Source: an uncultured Gallionellaceae bacterium (lineage in GTDB: Bacteria; Pseudomonadota; Gammaproteobacteria; Burkholderiales; Sulfuricellaceae). Taken from it: 8,421 nucleotides of DNA. Both the position numbers and the translations under genes were made by a program. Where the stretch lies: contig CALMWM010000262.1 of assembly GCA_937873435.1 (NCBI GenBank), positions 1 through 8,421 of the forward strand, read 5' to 3'. Shown here piece by piece: positions 1-6,703 of the stretch (within the stretch, counting starts at the first letter, position 1; each line of letters begins with the position of its first letter). The notes under the pieces are model-generated. The model made no database searches. It saw only the letters and a list, made by a program, of their open reading frames with translations, and had not been told where the DNA came from.

Positions 1-1
1 C

Positions 2-304
2 GGCGTGGACGGGCCTCGCGTGGCCAAGTCAAAGGTGGACGCGGTGCGCAAGTTTTTGGGTAGCACCGACAAGAGGCTGGTCTGCACACATGCCACTTTC
101 CGCTTTGCGGTGGACGAGCTTGGTGTTCAGGCTTTCGACAATCGCCTGATCGCCATCGACGAGTTTCACCATGTCTCCAGCGACCCGGACAGCAAGCTGG
201 GCAGCCAGTTGGGCGCATTTATCGCCCGCGACAAAGTGCATCTGGTCGCCATGACCGGCTCTTATTTCCGGGGCGACAGCGTGGCAGTGCTGGCTCCGGC
301 ATGA
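2..304 (+). CDS. Helicase fragment 1: motifs II and III
   Basis: The frame is open from the first complete codon and ends at a premature TGA at 302-304. It carries the first RecA-like domain from after motif I to just after motif III: a VCTHATF segment at about residues 27-33, the DEFHH box and MTGSYFRGD. The GTG at position 5 is only the first start-like codon in the window; the conserved sequence around it and the missing motif I say that translation begins further left. The last three residues (A-P-A) depart from the conserved sequence, which resumes in the next frame. Confidence 0.6.
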   Translation, partial: GVDGPRVAKSKVDAVRKFLGSTDKRLVCTHATFRFAVDELGVQAFDNRLIAIDEFHHVSSDPDSKLGSQLGAFIARDKVHLVAMTGSYFRGDSVAVLAPA

Positions 305-992
305 AGCCAAATTCGAGACGATCACCTATACCTACTACGAGCAGCTCAACGGCTACCAATGGCTCAAATCGCTGGACATCGGCTACTTCTTCTACACCGG
401 CCCTTATGTAGATGCCGTTACCAAGGTGTTGAACCCGGTATTGAAAACCATCGTCCATATTCCCAATGTGAATGCTCGCGAAAGTCTCAAGGACAAGGAG
501 CGCGAGGTAAACGAAATCATGCACGGCTTGGGCGAATGGAAAGGTGTTGACCCGGCCACCGGTTTCCATCTGGTACAAGCTCATGATGGCCGTACCCTGA
601 AAGTGGCAGACTTGGTGGATGACAGCGATCCGGCTCGACGTACCCGCGTGCTCACCGCATTGAAAGACCCGGCGCAGAAGGATAACCGCGACCACGTGGA
701 TGTCATCATCGCGCTGGGCATGGCGAAGGAAGGCTTCGACTGGATCTGGTGCGAACACGCGCTGACCATCGGCTATCGCAGCAGCCTCACTGAAATCGTG
801 CAGATCATTGGCCGCGCCACCCGCGATGCCGAGGGCAAGGAGCGCTCGCGTTTCACCAACCTGATCGCCGAACCCGCAGCCGAACAAGCCGCCGTGGCCG
901 AAGCGGTGAATGACATGATCAAGGCTATTTCCGCCAGCCTGCTGATGGAGCAGGTGCTGGCACCGCGCTATGGAGTTCACCCCCAAGGATAA
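300..992 (+). CDS. Helicase fragment 2: motifs V and VI
   Basis: From 300 the conserved sequence continues one frame on, beginning H-E-A-K-F-E, and runs to a TGA at 990-992. It covers the inter-domain region and the second RecA-like domain with GMAKEGFDW and QIIGRATR, whose arginines (motif VI) contact ATP in this superfamily. The first in-frame start-like codon is a GTG at 426, with no ATG in a sensible place, so independent translation is unlikely. The last few residues (GVHPQG) are the out-of-frame tail created by the second break. Confidence 0.55.
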   Translation, partial: HEAKFETITYTYYEQLNGYQWLKSLDIGYFFYTGPYVDAVTKVLNPVLKTIVHIPNVNARESLKDKEREVNEIMHGLGEWKGVDPATGFHLVQAHDGRTLKVADLVDDSDPARRTRVLTALKDPAQKDNRDHVDVIIALGMAKEGFDWIWCEHALTIGYRSSLTEIVQIIGRATRDAEGKERSRFTNLIAEPAAEQAAVAEAVNDMIKAISASLLMEQVLAPRYGVHPQG

Positions 993-1758
993 GGGGCCGC
1001 TGCCGGGCTTCAAATACGGCGAGGATGGCTACAAGGAGGGCGGCCACAACATCGGGGTGAATAACGAAACCGGCGAGATTCATGTGGAGATCAACGGGCT
1101 GACAACGCCGCAAAGCCCGGAGGCCACGCGCATCTGCAAGGAGGATTTGAACGAAGTTGTCACCAGTTTCTTGCAGGACAAAACCGTGTTGGAACGTGGC
1201 CTGTTCGACAAGGAAAATACGCTGCCCGAAGAGCTGACGCAGTTACGCATGGGCAAGATTGTACGCGAGCGTTACCCGGAGTTGAGCGACACCGATCAGG
1301 AAGCTATCCGCCAACACGCGATTGCAGCGATGAATATCACCCAGCAAGCCAAATTGGCGTTGGCCCAGGCCGATGCCGAAGGCGGCGGCACGGCGCAAGG
1401 CAGTACGGCCTTGCTGGATGGGGTGCGCAAGTTCGTCAATGTGCGCGACCTGGACATTGACCTGATCGATCGCATCAATCCCTTCGATGCCGCCTATGCG
1501 GTGCTGGCAAAAGCAATGGATGAGAAATCGCTGCGCCAGGTGCAGGCCAGCATTGCGGCCAAGAAGGTGAGCATCCCTCGTGATGAGGCAGTTGAACTTA
1601 CCGCCAGCGCCAGAACTTTCAAGCAGGAGCGAGGCCGCTTGCCGGACATCAACTCTGCCGATGCCTGGGAAAAGCGCATGGCTGAAGGCATGGCCGCATT
1701 CATGCGCTACAAGGCTCAGGAGTTGGCGGCCAAACAGAGCGAGACGAACAATGGCTGA
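970..1758 (+). CDS. Helicase fragment 3: C-terminal accessory region
   Basis: A 262-residue frame starting at ATG 970, overlapping fragment 2 by 23 bp. It opens with EFTPKDKGP, the expected continuation after the second RecA-like domain, so the ATG is probably internal to the original gene. No catalytic motif is visible. The middle is mainly predicted helical, with a charged stretch at about residues 95-125. Near the end (about 217-249) is a helical segment beginning F-K-Q-E-R-G-R-L-P, which resembles a segment of the neighbouring GIY-YIG protein and may be an interaction or nucleic-acid-binding module. With its own ATG it could be made as a separate polypeptide, but no good ribosome-binding site precedes it. 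Confidence 0.55.
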   Translation: MEFTPKDKGPLPGFKYGEDGYKEGGHNIGVNNETGEIHVEINGLTTPQSPEATRICKEDLNEVVTSFLQDKTVLERGLFDKENTLPEELTQLRMGKIVRERYPELSDTDQEAIRQHAIAAMNITQQAKLALAQADAEGGGTAQGSTALLDGVRKFVNVRDLDIDLIDRINPFDAAYAVLAKAMDEKSLRQVQASIAAKKVSIPRDEAVELTASARTFKQERGRLPDINSADAWEKRMAEGMAAFMRYKAQELAAKQSETNNG

Positions 1759-2959
1759 CATTGACGAAGACGAACTGCTCGCTGATCTCGGCCTTGAAGT
1801 CACCCCGCTCAAGATCGCCAGCCGAACTCCGCGCGAGGAACGCATCATTGCGGGTTTTGAGGACATACTGCGCTTCCATCAAGCGCATGGTCGCGCCCCG
1901 CTGCATGGCGAGGGTCGTGATATCTTCGAGCGCCTGTATGCCGTGCGCCTGGACCAGCTACGCAAGTTGCCGGAAGCGCAAACTCTGCTGGCCTTGATGG
2001 ATGCCCCCGGCCTGCTGTCTGGTGCGGTAGCCACCCCGACCGATGTGGATGATCTGGACGAAGATGCCTTACTGGCTGAGCTAGGCATCGACGTTGAACC
2101 CGCTGATCGGAATGACATCACCGTGCTGCGCCATGTTCGCTCTAGCGCTGAAAAGCGTGCGGCGGAGGCAATCGCCGACCGCACACCGTGTGCGGATTTT
2201 GACAAGTTCCAACCGCTGTTCGAGCAGGTGGAGAGGGAGTTGAAGGCGGGCGTTCGCATAACGCTGCGCTTCGGGCGCGATACCAGTATTGCCAGCGGGA
2301 ACTACTTCATTGTCGGCGGGCAGCTCGCGTATGTTGCCGAAGTGGGTGAAACCATCACGGCGCCGAATGGCGAAAGCGATGCTCGTCTGCGCGTCATCTA
2401 CGCCAACGGCACGGAAAGCAACTTGCTGCGCCGCTCTCTACAGCGGGCGCTCTACAAGGACGACACTGGCCGCCGCCTGACCGACCCGGACATGGGGCCA
2501 CTGTTTGGCGATACGCCTGAGCCAGACGACATTGAAACCGGAACCATCTATGTGCTGCGCAGCCTGTCCAGCCATCCATTCGTCGCCGAGCACCGCGAGC
2601 TGATCCACAAGATCGGCGTGACCGGCGGCAAGGTGGAGACCCGCATCGCAGGCGCAGAAAAGGATGCCACCTATCTGTTGGCCGACGTGGAGGTGGTCGC
2701 CACCTACAAGCTCCACAACCTGAACCGCACCAAGCTGGAAAATATCTTCCACCGCTTATTCTGCGCAGCACAGCTAGACTTGACCATCGAAGACCGCTTC
2801 GGACATCCGGTGAAGCCGAGGGAATGGTTCTTGGTGCCGCTCCAAGTGATTGACGAAGCGGTTCAGCGCATTCGGGACGGGTCGATTACCGAAGCGGTCT
2901 ATGACCCGAAGATGGCTCGGTTGGTTGAGCGTGTGCAGAATTCTGTGGATTTGTTCTGA
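1751..2959 (+). CDS. GIY-YIG (T5orf172-like) nuclease family protein
   Basis: A 402-residue protein. The C-terminal domain, about residues 263-375, has the GIY-YIG layout: T-I-Y-V-L-R at 265-270, then K-I-G-V-T at 287-291 (Lys in place of the usual Tyr), an arginine at 298, a glutamate at 330 within LENIFHRLF, and the P-R-E-W-F box at 356-360 typical of the T5orf172/Mug113 branch. In this fold the Tyr, Arg and Glu support single-site metal-dependent DNA cleavage; activity here is inferred. The N-terminal half has no recognised domain. It contains an acidic motif DEDELLADLG at 5-14, nearly repeated as DEDALLAELG at 103-112, and a helical segment at 42-70 resembling the helicase C-terminus. ATG 1751 is chosen because it overlaps the upstream stop by 8 bp and opens the acidic motif; the frame is open further up but runs antiparallel in sense to the helicase coding frame. 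Confidence 0.85.
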   Translation: MADIDEDELLADLGLEVTPLKIASRTPREERIIAGFEDILRFHQAHGRAPLHGEGRDIFERLYAVRLDQLRKLPEAQTLLALMDAPGLLSGAVATPTDVDDLDEDALLAELGIDVEPADRNDITVLRHVRSSAEKRAAEAIADRTPCADFDKFQPLFEQVERELKAGVRITLRFGRDTSIASGNYFIVGGQLAYVAEVGETITAPNGESDARLRVIYANGTESNLLRRSLQRALYKDDTGRRLTDPDMGPLFGDTPEPDDIETGTIYVLRSLSSHPFVAEHRELIHKIGVTGGKVETRIAGAEKDATYLLADVEVVATYKLHNLNRTKLENIFHRLFCAAQLDLTIEDRFGHPVKPREWFLVPLQVIDEAVQRIRDGSITEAVYDPKMARLVERVQNSVDLF

Positions 2960-3187
2960 CAGCCTCGCATTCTAATGCTGATGCTCCTCGGGCACTGACC
3001 TTCCGGCAGCAATGACCGAGAAAGCGTCAGTCAGCCAAAATCTCTGGCGGGCAGCTTAAGAATCACAAGGCTGACTTTCGTAAGTAGCAAAACGCCGGTG
3101 GAATCGGTGGAGGGTTTCAATCGTTATGGGTGGCTGTTTTGGGGTGGAATACGCAGATTCTTCGCGATGCGCTCTGAAATCCTTACG
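2960..3187. other. Convergent intergenic junction
   Basis: A 228-bp stretch between the ends of the GIY-YIG gene and the alpha-E gene. It has no credible gene and no hairpin followed by a T run on either strand. It marks the boundary between the helicase/nuclease pair and the ATP-grasp cluster and would be the place to seek an insertion edge, but no attachment-site repeat is visible inside the window. Confidence 0.5.
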
Positions 3188-4168
3188 TCACTCCTCGGCT
3201 TCGGCGGCTTCCGTGGATGACTGGCGTTGAGCCAGATCTTGCAAACGGAAATAATTTTCCCGCACCGCCTGGTTGATCGCGATCAGCCCCAGTTGCACCT
3301 CGTCGATGAAGGCATGAAGGCCATGACCGGCCAGTTGCGTGCCATCGGCTTGGCGCAGCCGATCCTGGACTTTTCCCACCACCTTGAGCACGGCTGCCGA
3401 TCTGGGCAAGGTCTGCACCACGTCGACGATTTCCCCCAGGCAATGGCTGACCGAACGGGGAAATTGCTGATTCTTGAGCAGGAAGTCGATCACCTGGGAA
3501 CTGCTGGCGTGAACGCTGACATGGCGCCGGTACATCTGGTAGGCGGATAGCGACTTGAGGATGTTCATCCATAACAGGTCGTTGAGTTGAGGCCCGGCCG
3601 GGCTATCGGTGGGCAGGATCACCGCCTGGCTGGCGTCGAGGATGCGGCTGGTCATGTCGGCCCGCTCCAGGTTACGTCCCATGCGCAGGAACTGGAAGGC
3701 ATCGTCGCGCGACATGGTGCCGGCAAGCAGCCCGACGATGCTTTGCCGCCGCCGGATGATGCCCTGCAACAATTCGTAGCGTTGGCGGCGCTCAAGATGC
3801 TCGGGCAACTCGTGCTTGGCGAACAGATAGAGCTCGTTGACCCATTCCCACAGCTCCCACGGCAGCACCTCGCGGAAGGTGCGGGTATTTTCGCGTGCCA
3901 TGGTAATGCACATCATGATGGAACTGGGGTTGTCCTCGTCCTGGATCAGGAAGCGCATCACATCGGCCTCGTTGGCCTCGTCGTAGCGCAAGAAGAAGCG
4001 CTCGTTCACCCCAGCTACCTTGAGCAGCGCGTCCCAGCCGAGCTTCACTTCGCTCGGCATGTCCAGCGACATCAGGGTGACGGCGTTGATCAGCCGTGCG
4101 GTATCCTCGGCCCGCTCGATATAGCGGGTCATCCAGTACAGGTTTTCTGCCACTCTCGATAGCATCAT
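3188..4168 (-). CDS. Alpha-E domain-containing protein (DUF403, COG2307)
   Basis: A 326-residue, largely helical cytoplasmic protein with no signal peptide or membrane segment. The start MMLSRVAENLYWMTRYIERAE is the family hallmark, with conserved glutamates in R-Y-I-E-R-A-E at residues 16-22, and a second helical repeat near R-N-L-E-R-A-D (about 165-172). The biochemical role of the family is unknown. It almost always accompanies circularly permuted ATP-grasp proteins, and this gene follows one directly: ATG 4168-4166 overlaps the upstream TGA (ATGA), pointing to translational coupling. A second ATG at 4165 is equally plausible and removes one residue. A purine-rich GGAAGAG lies 8 bases before the first ATG. 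The C-terminal tail (STEAAEAEE) is acidic and probably disordered. Confidence 0.93.
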   Translation of the reverse strand: MMLSRVAENLYWMTRYIERAEDTARLINAVTLMSLDMPSEVKLGWDALLKVAGVNERFFLRYDEANEADVMRFLIQDEDNPSSIMMCITMARENTRTFREVLPWELWEWVNELYLFAKHELPEHLERRQRYELLQGIIRRRQSIVGLLAGTMSRDDAFQFLRMGRNLERADMTSRILDASQAVILPTDSPAGPQLNDLLWMNILKSLSAYQMYRRHVSVHASSSQVIDFLLKNQQFPRSVSHCLGEIVDVVQTLPRSAAVLKVVGKVQDRLRQADGTQLAGHGLHAFIDEVQLGLIAINQAVRENYFRLQDLAQRQSSTEAAEAEE

Positions 4169-5613
4169 TGGCTCTCTTCCACGATCCAGGTGTCCTTGCT
4201 GCCCCCGCCTTGCGACGAATTCACCACCAGCGAGCCCTTGCGCAGCGCCACCCTGGTCAAACCGCCCGCCGTCACGTTGAGCTTGTTCGATTGCAGCACG
4301 AAGGGCCGCAGATCGAGGTGGCGCGGCGCCAGTCCTTCATCGCACAGGGTCGGCGCGGTGGAAAGCGACAGCGTGGGCTGCGCCATGTAGTTGCGCGGGT
4401 TGTCGCGAATCAGCGCGGCGAATTTTTCCCGCTCCTCGGCGCTCGACATCGGGCCGATGAGCATACCGTAGCCGCCAGATTCGTTGGCGGGCTTGACCAC
4501 CAGCTTGTCCAGATTGGCCAGCACGTATTTGCGGTCTTTTTCGTACATGCACAGATAGCTCGGCACGTTGGGCAGGATAGCCTCCTCGCCCAGATAGTAT
4601 TTGATCATCTGGGGCACGAAGGCATACACCACCTTGTCGTCCGCCACCCCCGAACCCGGCGCGTTGGCCAGGCCGACATTGCCTTTTTTCCAGGCCCGCA
4701 TCAGGCCGGGTACGCCCAGCGTCGAATCCGCGCGGAATACCTCGGGGTCGATAAAGTCGTCGTCGATGCGGCGGTAAATCACGTCGACACGCTCCAGGCC
4801 GGAGATGGTTTTCATGTAAACACAATCGTCTTCCAGCACCGTCAGGTCGGCACCTTCCACCAGTTCGGCACCCATTTGCTGGGCCAGGTAGCTATGCTCG
4901 AAATAGGCGGAATTGAAAACTCCCGGCGTCAGTACCGCGATCACCGGTCGTTGGCTGGGGCGCGGCGAGAGCGCCGCCAGGGTATCGTAGAGCTGGGCGG
5001 TGTAATCATCCACCGGCAGGATATGGTAGCGGGCGAAGGCTTCGGGAAACAGGCGCTTCATCAACTGGCGGTTTTCCAGCATGTAGGAAACGCCGGAAGG
5101 CACCCGTAGATTGTCCTCCAGCACATAAAACTGTCCGTCCGAGTGGCGCACCAGATCGGTGCCGCAGATATGCGCCCACACACCATAACGGGGCGTTACC
5201 CCGACGCAGGCGGTGCGAAAATTCTTCGAGTCGGCCAGTACTTCAGCTGGAAACACCCCATCCTTGATGATGCGCTGCTCGTTGTAGAGGTCGTTGATAA
5301 ACAGGTTGAGTGCGGCCAAGCGCTGTTTCAGACCCTTGGCGACGCGTTCCCATTCGCCCCGGGCAATGATGCGCGGGACGACGTCGAATGGCCAGGCGCG
5401 GTCGATATTCCCTGCCTCGGTGTAGACCGTGAAGGTAATGCCGGCGGTCATGATCGCCGCATCCACTGCCGCTGCGCGCCCCGATAGCTCTTGCGCGCCG
5501 AGTCCCGAGATGAAATCACACAGACCGCGCGCCAGCGGGCGCGGCTGTCCGTCGGGGGCGACCAGTTCGTCGAAGGCGTTGCCTACCTGATAGTTTTCCC
5601 AGGCGATGCTCAT
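4165..5613 (-). CDS. Circularly permuted type 2 ATP-grasp protein (COG2308)
   Basis: A 482-residue stand-alone ligase-like protein. ATP-grasp enzymes activate a carboxylate as acyl phosphate and join it to an amine; the substrates of this branch are not known. Numbering from the chosen Met: the E-D-N triad at 166-168 in F-Y-V-L-E-D-N, followed by L-R-V-P-S-G, fits metal or ATP binding; LTPGVFNSAYFEHSYLA begins near 228; VERVD-type core L-E-R-V-D-V-I-Y-R-R-I-D-D-D-F at about 273-287; the ATP-binding lysine in V-V-K-P at 374 with a glycine-rich G-G-Y-G loop at 380-383; and N-S-S-Q-G-G-G-S-K-D-T-W near the C-terminus. No export signal. The start at 5613 is preferred over ATG 5619 because AGGAG sits 8 bases before it but only 2 before the other. 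It is the first gene of a two-gene operon with the alpha-E gene and is divergent from the Anbu gene. Confidence 0.93.
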   Translation of the reverse strand: MSIAWENYQVGNAFDELVAPDGQPRPLARGLCDFISGLGAQELSGRAAAVDAAIMTAGITFTVYTEAGNIDRAWPFDVVPRIIARGEWERVAKGLKQRLAALNLFINDLYNEQRIIKDGVFPAEVLADSKNFRTACVGVTPRYGVWAHICGTDLVRHSDGQFYVLEDNLRVPSGVSYMLENRQLMKRLFPEAFARYHILPVDDYTAQLYDTLAALSPRPSQRPVIAVLTPGVFNSAYFEHSYLAQQMGAELVEGADLTVLEDDCVYMKTISGLERVDVIYRRIDDDFIDPEVFRADSTLGVPGLMRAWKKGNVGLANAPGSGVADDKVVYAFVPQMIKYYLGEEAILPNVPSYLCMYEKDRKYVLANLDKLVVKPANESGGYGMLIGPMSSAEEREKFAALIRDNPRNYMAQPTLSLSTAPTLCDEGLAPRHLDLRPFVLQSNKLNVTAGGLTRVALRKGSLVVNSSQGGGSKDTWIVEESQ

Positions 5614-5621
5614 CGGCATTT

Positions 5622-5626
5622 CTCCT
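5622..5626 (-). promoter_or_regulatory. Shine-Dalgarno AGGAG of the ATP-grasp gene
   Basis: On the - strand AGGAG stands 8 bases from ATG 5613 and only 2 bases from ATG 5619. Normal spacing therefore favours the downstream start, giving an N-terminus of MSIAWENY. Confidence 0.7.
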
Positions 5627-5689
5627 GCCAGTAATATTTTGGGTTTCTTGGTGTTTGAGGTCTAAGTCAATAAGTTAGCAAGAGATGGG

Positions 5690-5700
5690 CCAATTATTGG
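5690..5700. repeat. CCAAT/ATTGG inverted element, copy 1
   Basis: CCAATTATTGG, a 5-bp inverted repeat around a single central base, upstream of the proposed -35 box. A similar 11-mer occurs 72 bp downstream. It may be a regulator half of a pair, or chance in an A/T-rich intergenic stretch. Confidence 0.3.
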
Positions 5701-5725
5701 CATCGACCGATAAAATGCGGCAAGC

Positions 5726-5754
5726 TTCCCACATCATGCAATTCTAGCTAGAAT
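5726..5754 (+). promoter_or_regulatory. Putative sigma-70 promoter of the Anbu peptidase gene
   Basis: TTCCCA (5726-5731, four of six matches to the -35 consensus) and TAGAAT (5749-5754, five of six matches to the -10 consensus) are separated by 17 bp. Transcription would start near 5761, leaving a leader of about 19 bases before ATG 5780. The -10 box forms the right end of a perfect palindrome. Position and spacing are good, but no experiment supports it. Confidence 0.45.
5741..5754. promoter_or_regulatory. Perfect 14-bp palindrome, candidate operator
   Basis: ATTCTAGCTAGAAT reads the same on both strands. It lies in the divergent intergenic region, 26 bp before the Anbu start codon, and includes the proposed -10 box. 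A dimeric regulator bound here would block RNA polymerase. The regulator is unknown and no regulator gene is present in the window. Confidence 0.45.
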
Positions 5755-5761
5755 CGGGCAA

Positions 5762-5772
5762 CCAATATTTGG
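5762..5772. repeat. CCAA/TTGG inverted element, copy 2
   Basis: CCAATATTTGG, a 4-bp inverted repeat with a 3-base centre, similar to the element at 5690. It sits at the expected transcription start and runs into the weak ribosome-binding sequence GGAA (5771-5774) of the Anbu gene, so binding here could affect initiation of transcription. Confidence 0.3.
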
Positions 5773-5779
5773 AACGACG

Positions 5780-6562
5780 ATGACCTACTGCCTTGCAATC
5801 AAAGTGGACGAAGGTTTGGTGTTTGCGTCCGATTCCCGCACCAATGCGGGGGTCGACAATATTAGCACCTACTCCAAGATGCACAACTTCAGCTGGCCCG
5901 GCAACCGCTCTTTCGTGCTGCTCTCCTCGGGAAACCTTGCCACCACCCAGGCGGTGGTAAGACGAATCAGGGCGGATGCCGAGGGTGCGGTTAACCCCAG
6001 CTTGCAGACTATTTCGGACATCAACGCCGCGGCGAATTACGTGGGCAAGATATCCACCGACATCCAGCGCGCCCAGGCTGAGCGGGGCACGGCTGGTTCC
6101 AACTTCGAGGCCACCTTTATCTTCGGCGGGCAGATCGCCGGCCAGGCACCGGCCATTTTTCTGATCTACCCGCAGGGCAATTATATTCACGAATCGACTG
6201 AATATCCGTTTCTGCAAATGGGCGAAACCAAGTATGGCAAGCCGATCCTGGATCGTGTCATCCGATCCAATACCCAGCTCGAATTGGCTGGGCGCTGCGC
6301 GCTGGTGTCGATCAACTCCACTATCCGCAGTAACCTGACGGTGGGCCCACCGGTCGAATTGCTAATGTATAAAAAGGATAGTCTGGGCGAGGGCCGGCAC
6401 ATGGTTCTTACCGAACACGATCCCTACTATCGGGGACTCTCCGACGCCTGGAGCGAAGGTATCCGACATGCGCTCAACGGTCTTCCGCCGTTCGAGTGGG
6501 AGTATGAGCACAAGACCGTGCAATTGGTTCAGGGAGCTGCTCCATCGCAAACGATGGGTTGA
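5780..6562 (+). CDS. Anbu-type proteasome-like peptidase (COG3484)
   Basis: A 260-residue N-terminal-nucleophile hydrolase related to HslV and proteasome beta subunits. It begins M-T-Y-C, so removal of Met would expose Thr as nucleophile, with no propeptide. The conserved F-A-S-D-S-R-T-N-A-G-V-D block follows at residues 15-26, with Asp18 and Lys33 (counting Met) as the likely partners of the catalytic Thr, and L-L-S-S-G-N-L-A-T-T at about 47-56 shaping the substrate pocket. Known Anbu proteins assemble into open helical or ring-like oligomers, and no dedicated unfoldase partner is established. ATG 5780 is fixed by the need for Thr at position 2; a weak GGAA precedes it by 5 bases. It is divergent from the ATP-grasp/alpha-E operon and is followed, 141 bp on, by the fused ATP-grasp/alpha-E gene. 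This matches the known genomic association and suggests a peptide made by the ligases is processed by this peptidase. Substrate unknown. Confidence 0.93.
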   Translation: MTYCLAIKVDEGLVFASDSRTNAGVDNISTYSKMHNFSWPGNRSFVLLSSGNLATTQAVVRRIRADAEGAVNPSLQTISDINAAANYVGKISTDIQRAQAERGTAGSNFEATFIFGGQIAGQAPAIFLIYPQGNYIHESTEYPFLQMGETKYGKPILDRVIRSNTQLELAGRCALVSINSTIRSNLTVGPPVELLMYKKDSLGEGRHMVLTEHDPYYRGLSDAWSEGIRHALNGLPPFEWEYEHKTVQLVQGAAPSQTMG

Positions 6563-6703
6563 CATGTGCGACCTCAGTCTAAGTTTGCGCATTGTTCCTG
6601 TCGAAGAGAGACACAGCCTGGGAGTGGTCACTAGGCCCCCTTGGGGAATAGTCTCGGGATTTCCTGCCTGCCCTGGCTGGGCTCCCCACTCATGGAACAC
6701 CGC

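Larger units (their letters stand above)
2..1758 (+). pseudogene. SF2 DEAD/DEAH-box helicase, 5'-truncated by window, two frameshifts
   Basis: One helicase gene read in three successive frames, about 584 residues visible once two breaks are repaired. Seen: motif II as Asp-Glu-Phe-His at 158-169, a motif III-like Thr-Gly-Ser at 254-262, a motif V region (GMAKEGFDW, about 717-743) and motif VI QIIGRATR at 801-824. The Walker A motif would lie left of the window. Removing one G at 298-299 joins 'VLAP' to 'HEAKFE'; removing one G at 972-973 joins 'APRY' to 'EFTPK'. Both repairs give uninterrupted helicase-like sequence. Family knowledge: such proteins are ATP-driven nucleic-acid translocases or helicases. 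The stop codon overlaps the start of the GIY-YIG gene, so the two were probably co-translated and work together. As written the sequence cannot yield a full helicase. Real mutation and base-calling error in G pairs cannot be told apart here. Confidence 0.8.

Noticed and set aside
219..1013. 264-codon open frame on the - strand
   Set aside because: It lies antisense to the helicase, whose motifs are clear on the + strand; no family resemblance.
2935..2945. Palindrome CAGAATTCTG near the end of the GIY-YIG gene
   Set aside because: It is inside coding sequence and short; nothing connects it to a function.
3029..3076. 8-bp inverted repeat AGTCAGCC/GGCTGACT in the convergent junction, considered as a terminator
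   Set aside because: The loop is 32 bases and no T run follows, so it is a poor intrinsic terminator and could be chance.
4096..5109. 337-codon open frame on the + strand
   Set aside because: It is antisense to the well-supported alpha-E and ATP-grasp genes, has no recognisable domain, and its composition is that of a reverse-strand shadow of high-GC coding DNA.
5697..5716. TTGGCA and TAAAAT as an alternative promoter for the Anbu gene
   Set aside because: The boxes are separated by only 8 bp, far from the usual 16-18, so they cannot act as one promoter.
6636..6646. CCCCC-TT-GGGG possible hairpin between the Anbu and fused ATP-grasp genes
   Set aside because: The stem is only three to four base pairs once a loop is allowed, and no T run follows.
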